Assembly (NCBI RefSeq): GCF_003555505.1
Contig: NZ_CP032152.1
Location: 2,093,001 to 2,157,000, forward strand
From: Thermosynechococcus sichuanensis E542
GTDB taxonomy: Bacteria; Cyanobacteriota; Cyanobacteriia; Thermosynechococcales; Thermosynechococcaceae
Reading direction: 5' to 3'
Length of the DNA: 64,000 bases
Shown here: positions 62,116 through 64,000 of the stretch, piece after piece
How the letters are laid out: each line of letters starts with the position of its first letter
How positions within the stretch are numbered: the stretch's first letter is position 1
Program-made: the position numbers and the translations under genes
Notes under the pieces: model-generated
What the model was told of the DNA's origin: nothing
What the model saw: only the letters and a program-made list of their open reading frames with translations
Database searches by the model: none

Positions 62116-62541
62116 ATGACACCAAGGACATGGCACATCAAAGAAGTGGCCAAAGAGTTGGGGATTCATCCGCAAACGCTGTACTATTACGAGCGCATTG
62201 GCTTATTACCATCGCCCCACCGCACACCAAGGGGCTACCGCGAGTTTACCGAGGTGGATATGAGGCGACTGCAATTTATTCAACGGGCAAAGGTATTGGG
62301 ATTTCGCCTCAAAGAAATTCGTCAGATGCTAGATCTGCGCGAACAACGCACCCTTACCTGTGTTGCTGTGTATGAGCAACTTCAGCAGAAAATTGCTGCC
62401 ATCGAAGCACAGATGATGCAGTTGCAAGCTCTCAAAAGTGAACTGGAGAGTCTCCTGCAAGAATGTCGCAGCCGCCTTAGGGAAGCGACCACGGATCAGG
62501 CCTGTACCCTTTTGGAGGATTCGGAGGAACTTACCCCTTGA
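62116..62541 (+). CDS. MerR-family metal-/thiol-responsive regulator
   Basis: A 141-residue MerR protein: winged helix-turn-helix (about 6-75, HIKEVAKELGIHPQTLYYYERIGLL and RGYREFTEVDMRRLQFI) and a dimerisation coiled coil. Cys82, Cys117 and Cys130 are at or near the positions of the mercury ligands of Tn501 MerR (82, 117, 126), so a thiophilic metal or redox ligand is plausible, though the ZntR/CueR details do not match exactly. It begins 15 nt after pipX, so it may ride on the pipX transcript. Its TGA is part of the -35 element of the promoter it probably controls. Confidence 0.88.
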   Translation: MTPRTWHIKEVAKELGIHPQTLYYYERIGLLPSPHRTPRGYREFTEVDMRRLQFIQRAKVLGFRLKEIRQMLDLREQRTLTCVAVYEQLQQKIAAIEAQMMQLQALKSELESLLQECRSRLREATTDQACTLLEDSEELTP

Positions 62542-62569
62542 CCCTATAGTTAGGTATAGGGTTTAGCCT
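62538..62569 (+). promoter_or_regulatory. predicted MerR-type promoter and operator for the thioredoxin-permease genes
   Basis: A -35 TTGACC (62538-62543) and a -10 TAGCCT (62564-62569) are separated by 20 bp. Within lies the perfect dyad ACCCTATA-N6-TATAGGGT (62541-62562), which overlaps the -35 box. A dyad inside an over-long (19-20 bp) spacer is the hallmark of MerR-activated promoters, which the activator untwists. The start of transcription would be about 30 nt before the small gene at 62602. Confidence 0.72.
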
Positions 62570-62601
62570 AGCGTTAGAGCAACGCATTTAGGAAGGCTGG
62601 T

Positions 62602-62844
62602 ATGAGTGAACTCACGGTGGAGGTTCTTGGTACAGGCTGTAAAAAGTGCCATGAATTGGAGGCTAATGCCCGCGCTGCTTTGGCTCAGTTGAACTTGATC
62701 GCCAACGTTAATCATATTACCGATCCCCTGGCGATCGCCGACTGTGGCGTGATGCGAACCCCCGCCTTGCGGATCAATGGTCAAGTGGTCTCCCAAGGTA
62801 AAGTACTGAGTGCGGATGAAATTGCTGCATTACTCCCCCACTAA
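62602..62844 (+). CDS. small thioredoxin-fold redox protein (TM0996/MTH895-like)
   Basis: An 80-residue protein with a thioredoxin-like fold and a CKKC active site (C13-C16) in LGTGCKKCHELE, and a conserved cis-Pro in MRTPALRINGQVV. Cys48 could be a third redox residue. Its relatives (redox-active disulfide proteins) are often beside COG0701 permeases; their partner is unclear. AGGAAGG is 5 nt before the ATG. It follows the predicted MerR operator by about 40 nt, and the permease starts 20 nt after its stop. Confidence 0.88.
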   Translation: MSELTVEVLGTGCKKCHELEANARAALAQLNLIANVNHITDPLAIADCGVMRTPALRINGQVVSQGKVLSADEIAALLPH

Positions 62845-62864
62845 GATTTCCAAAGGAGAGAACA

Positions 62865-64000
62865 ATGCAAGGCAGTACCTTTTGGCAGGGGCAGTGGAAG
62901 TCCCTGTTGACAATAGTTGCCGTTTTTCTCCTGTGCTTCTACTTGCCCATTGAGCAGTTGCAGCAGTGGCCGCGCTTGCATGCTGCCTTTTGGAATGCGC
63001 TCTATCTCGTGCGCTGGTATGCCCAAGAGCACGTTATTCTCTGTTTGGTGCCGGCCTTTTTTATTGCTGGGGCGATCGCGGTCTTTCTCAGCCAAGAGGC
63101 GGTGATGAAATATCTGGGAGCCGAGGCACCGAAAGCCTTGGCCTATGGGGTAGCAGCAGTATCAGGGACTATTTTGGCGGTGTGCTCCTGTACCGTCTTA
63201 CCCCTGTTTGCTAGCATCTATCGGCGGGGGGCGGGGTTGGGGCCAGCGATCGCCTTTCTCTATTCTGGGCCGGCCATTAATGTACTGGCCATTATCCTGA
63301 CAGCACGGGTGTTGGGGTTATCCTTGGGAATCGCCCGGGCGATCGGTGCCATTCTCTTTAGTGTGGTGATTGGGTTGATAATGCAAGCTCTCTTTCCTAG
63401 CCCCGTTACAGCACCCGCCGCCACTACCGCACCACTCGTGAGCGATGAACCCCCCCGCCCTTTGTGGCAGCAGGTCATCTTCTTTGCGGTGTTGGTGGGA
63501 ATTCTGGTTTTTGCCAACTGGGCACAACCCACCACCGATGCGCCCCTCTGGCAGGCGATCGCCCTTGGCAAGTGGTGGCTGACGGGCTTCTTGGCTCTAA
63601 TCCTCAGTGGCCTGTTGGTTTACTGGTACCAACTCAGCCCCTCCAAAGTCTTGCTCGTTGTCAGTGTCACCGCAGTCTTGGCATGGCGATTTGCCTCGGT
63701 GCCTTTGGTAGCCTTCAGTGCCGGCATTGTTGGCTTGGGCTGGTTAACGAGCACCAGTCGGGGTGATGCCAAAGCTTGGTTTGAATCTACGTGGGAGTAT
63801 GCGCAGCAAATTTTACCTCTCTTGTTGCTGGGGGTGCTCATTGCCGGTGCGCTACTAGGACGACCGGGGAGCGAAGCACTCATTCCTAGTCAATGGATTA
63901 CCCAAGCCGTGGGTGGCAACTCAATACTGGCGAATTTCGTGGCGGCGATCGCTGGCGCGTTCATGTATTTTGCAACACTGACAGAAGTTCCTATCCTGCA
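62865..64000 (+). CDS. COG0701/DUF318 permease (ArsP-like), 3' end outside window
   Basis: The frame starts with ATG at 62865, 4 nt after AAAGGAG, and stays open for 378 codons to the window edge, so it is incomplete. It is a polytopic membrane protein with at least eight hydrophobic helices. The family core GTILAVCSCTVLPLFASIYR has the conserved CSC (107-109), followed by RGAGLGPAIAFLYSGPAINV. Members include ArsP, which exports trivalent organoarsenicals, and other permeases of unknown cargo. It is the third gene of the merR-thioredoxin-permease set; a role in exporting a thiol-reactive compound is inference. Confidence 0.88.
   Translation, partial: MQGSTFWQGQWKSLLTIVAVFLLCFYLPIEQLQQWPRLHAAFWNALYLVRWYAQEHVILCLVPAFFIAGAIAVFLSQEAVMKYLGAEAPKALAYGVAAVSGTILAVCSCTVLPLFASIYRRGAGLGPAIAFLYSGPAINVLAIILTARVLGLSLGIARAIGAILFSVVIGLIMQALFPSPVTAPAATTAPLVSDEPPRPLWQQVIFFAVLVGILVFANWAQPTTDAPLWQAIALGKWWLTGFLALILSGLLVYWYQLSPSKVLLVVSVTAVLAWRFASVPLVAFSAGIVGLGWLTSTSRGDAKAWFESTWEYAQQILPLLLLGVLIAGALLGRPGSEALIPSQWITQAVGGNSILANFVAAIAGAFMYFATLTEVPIL

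Noticed and set aside
1-64000. tRNA, rRNA, prophage or defence-island genes
   Set aside because: Intergenic gaps were read for cloverleaf ends, phage or defence proteins; none was recognised. A tRNAscan or profile search was not possible.

Overview
The window reads as chromosomal DNA of a thermophilic unicellular cyanobacterium, most likely a Thermosynechococcus close to, but perhaps not identical with, T. elongatus/vulcanus. The evidence is a psbD-psbC (photosystem II D2/CP43) pair of typical cyanobacterial sequence, PipX, a CcsA-type cytochrome c assembly protein, biosynthetic SpeA, abundant HIP1 octamers (GCGATCGC), moderate-to-high GC and very tight gene packing with many 1-4 nt stop/start overlaps. 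The species call is inference from recalled protein sequences, not from a search. No rRNA, tRNA, prophage or CRISPR array was seen.

Layout. 1-3016: the 3' part of lpxA, trmL, a gamma-glutamylcyclotransferase-like gene and an HlyD-type adaptor. 3020-7892: two tandem cellulose-synthase-like GT2/PilZ proteins, sharing a patch that looks gene-converted, facing a convergent gene with a 22-residue Tyr/Pro repeat (7889-9142). 9364-18639: a mostly minus-strand housekeeping run (rdgB, aspartyl protease, NIL-ferredoxin, CapA-like, CBS, aroH, short sppA, SLH lipoprotein, SRPBCC, speA), with one plus-strand Uma2 gene. 18776-22737: accC, murG, LMW-PTP and purM in a compact plus-strand run. 22792-24907: a duplicated Uma2 pair followed by two decayed transposases (IS630-like and IS4-like), the only clearly accessory patch. 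24908-29283: M48 protease, SelO and a LpxB-related protein.

29292-31788: psbD-psbC on the minus strand with a good intrinsic terminator. 32322-34900: rbfA, then a minus-strand sulfur operon (ETHE1-type persulfide dioxygenase, rhodanese-DUF2892, TauE exporter). 35101-39899: glcD, a CobW GTPase and a two-RCK channel-like protein with a GGFGD pore motif. 40025-42912: a tail-anchored FHA protein overlapping an MnmC-like methyltransferase, an M50 protease and infC. 43105-49953: RND adaptor, RND pump and a GyrA/ParC-type subunit. 49874-61657: tilS, ccsA, YaaW, SNF2 helicase, a PAS/GAF/GGDEF/EAL protein, trmD and a second sppA.

61819-64000: pipX, a MerR regulator, a small CxxC thioredoxin-fold protein and the 5' part of a COG0701 (ArsP/DUF318-like) permease. 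A 22-bp dyad (ACCCTATA-N6-TATAGGGT) sits inside a 20-bp -35/-10 spacer directly behind merR. That is the classic MerR architecture and makes merR-trx-permease the clearest self-contained, little-described module here.

Common themes are c-di-GMP and surface polysaccharide (two PilZ synthases, HlyD, an EAL/GGDEF protein), nitrogen signalling (PipX), sulfur/thiol chemistry (persulfide operon, the MerR module) and photosystem II.
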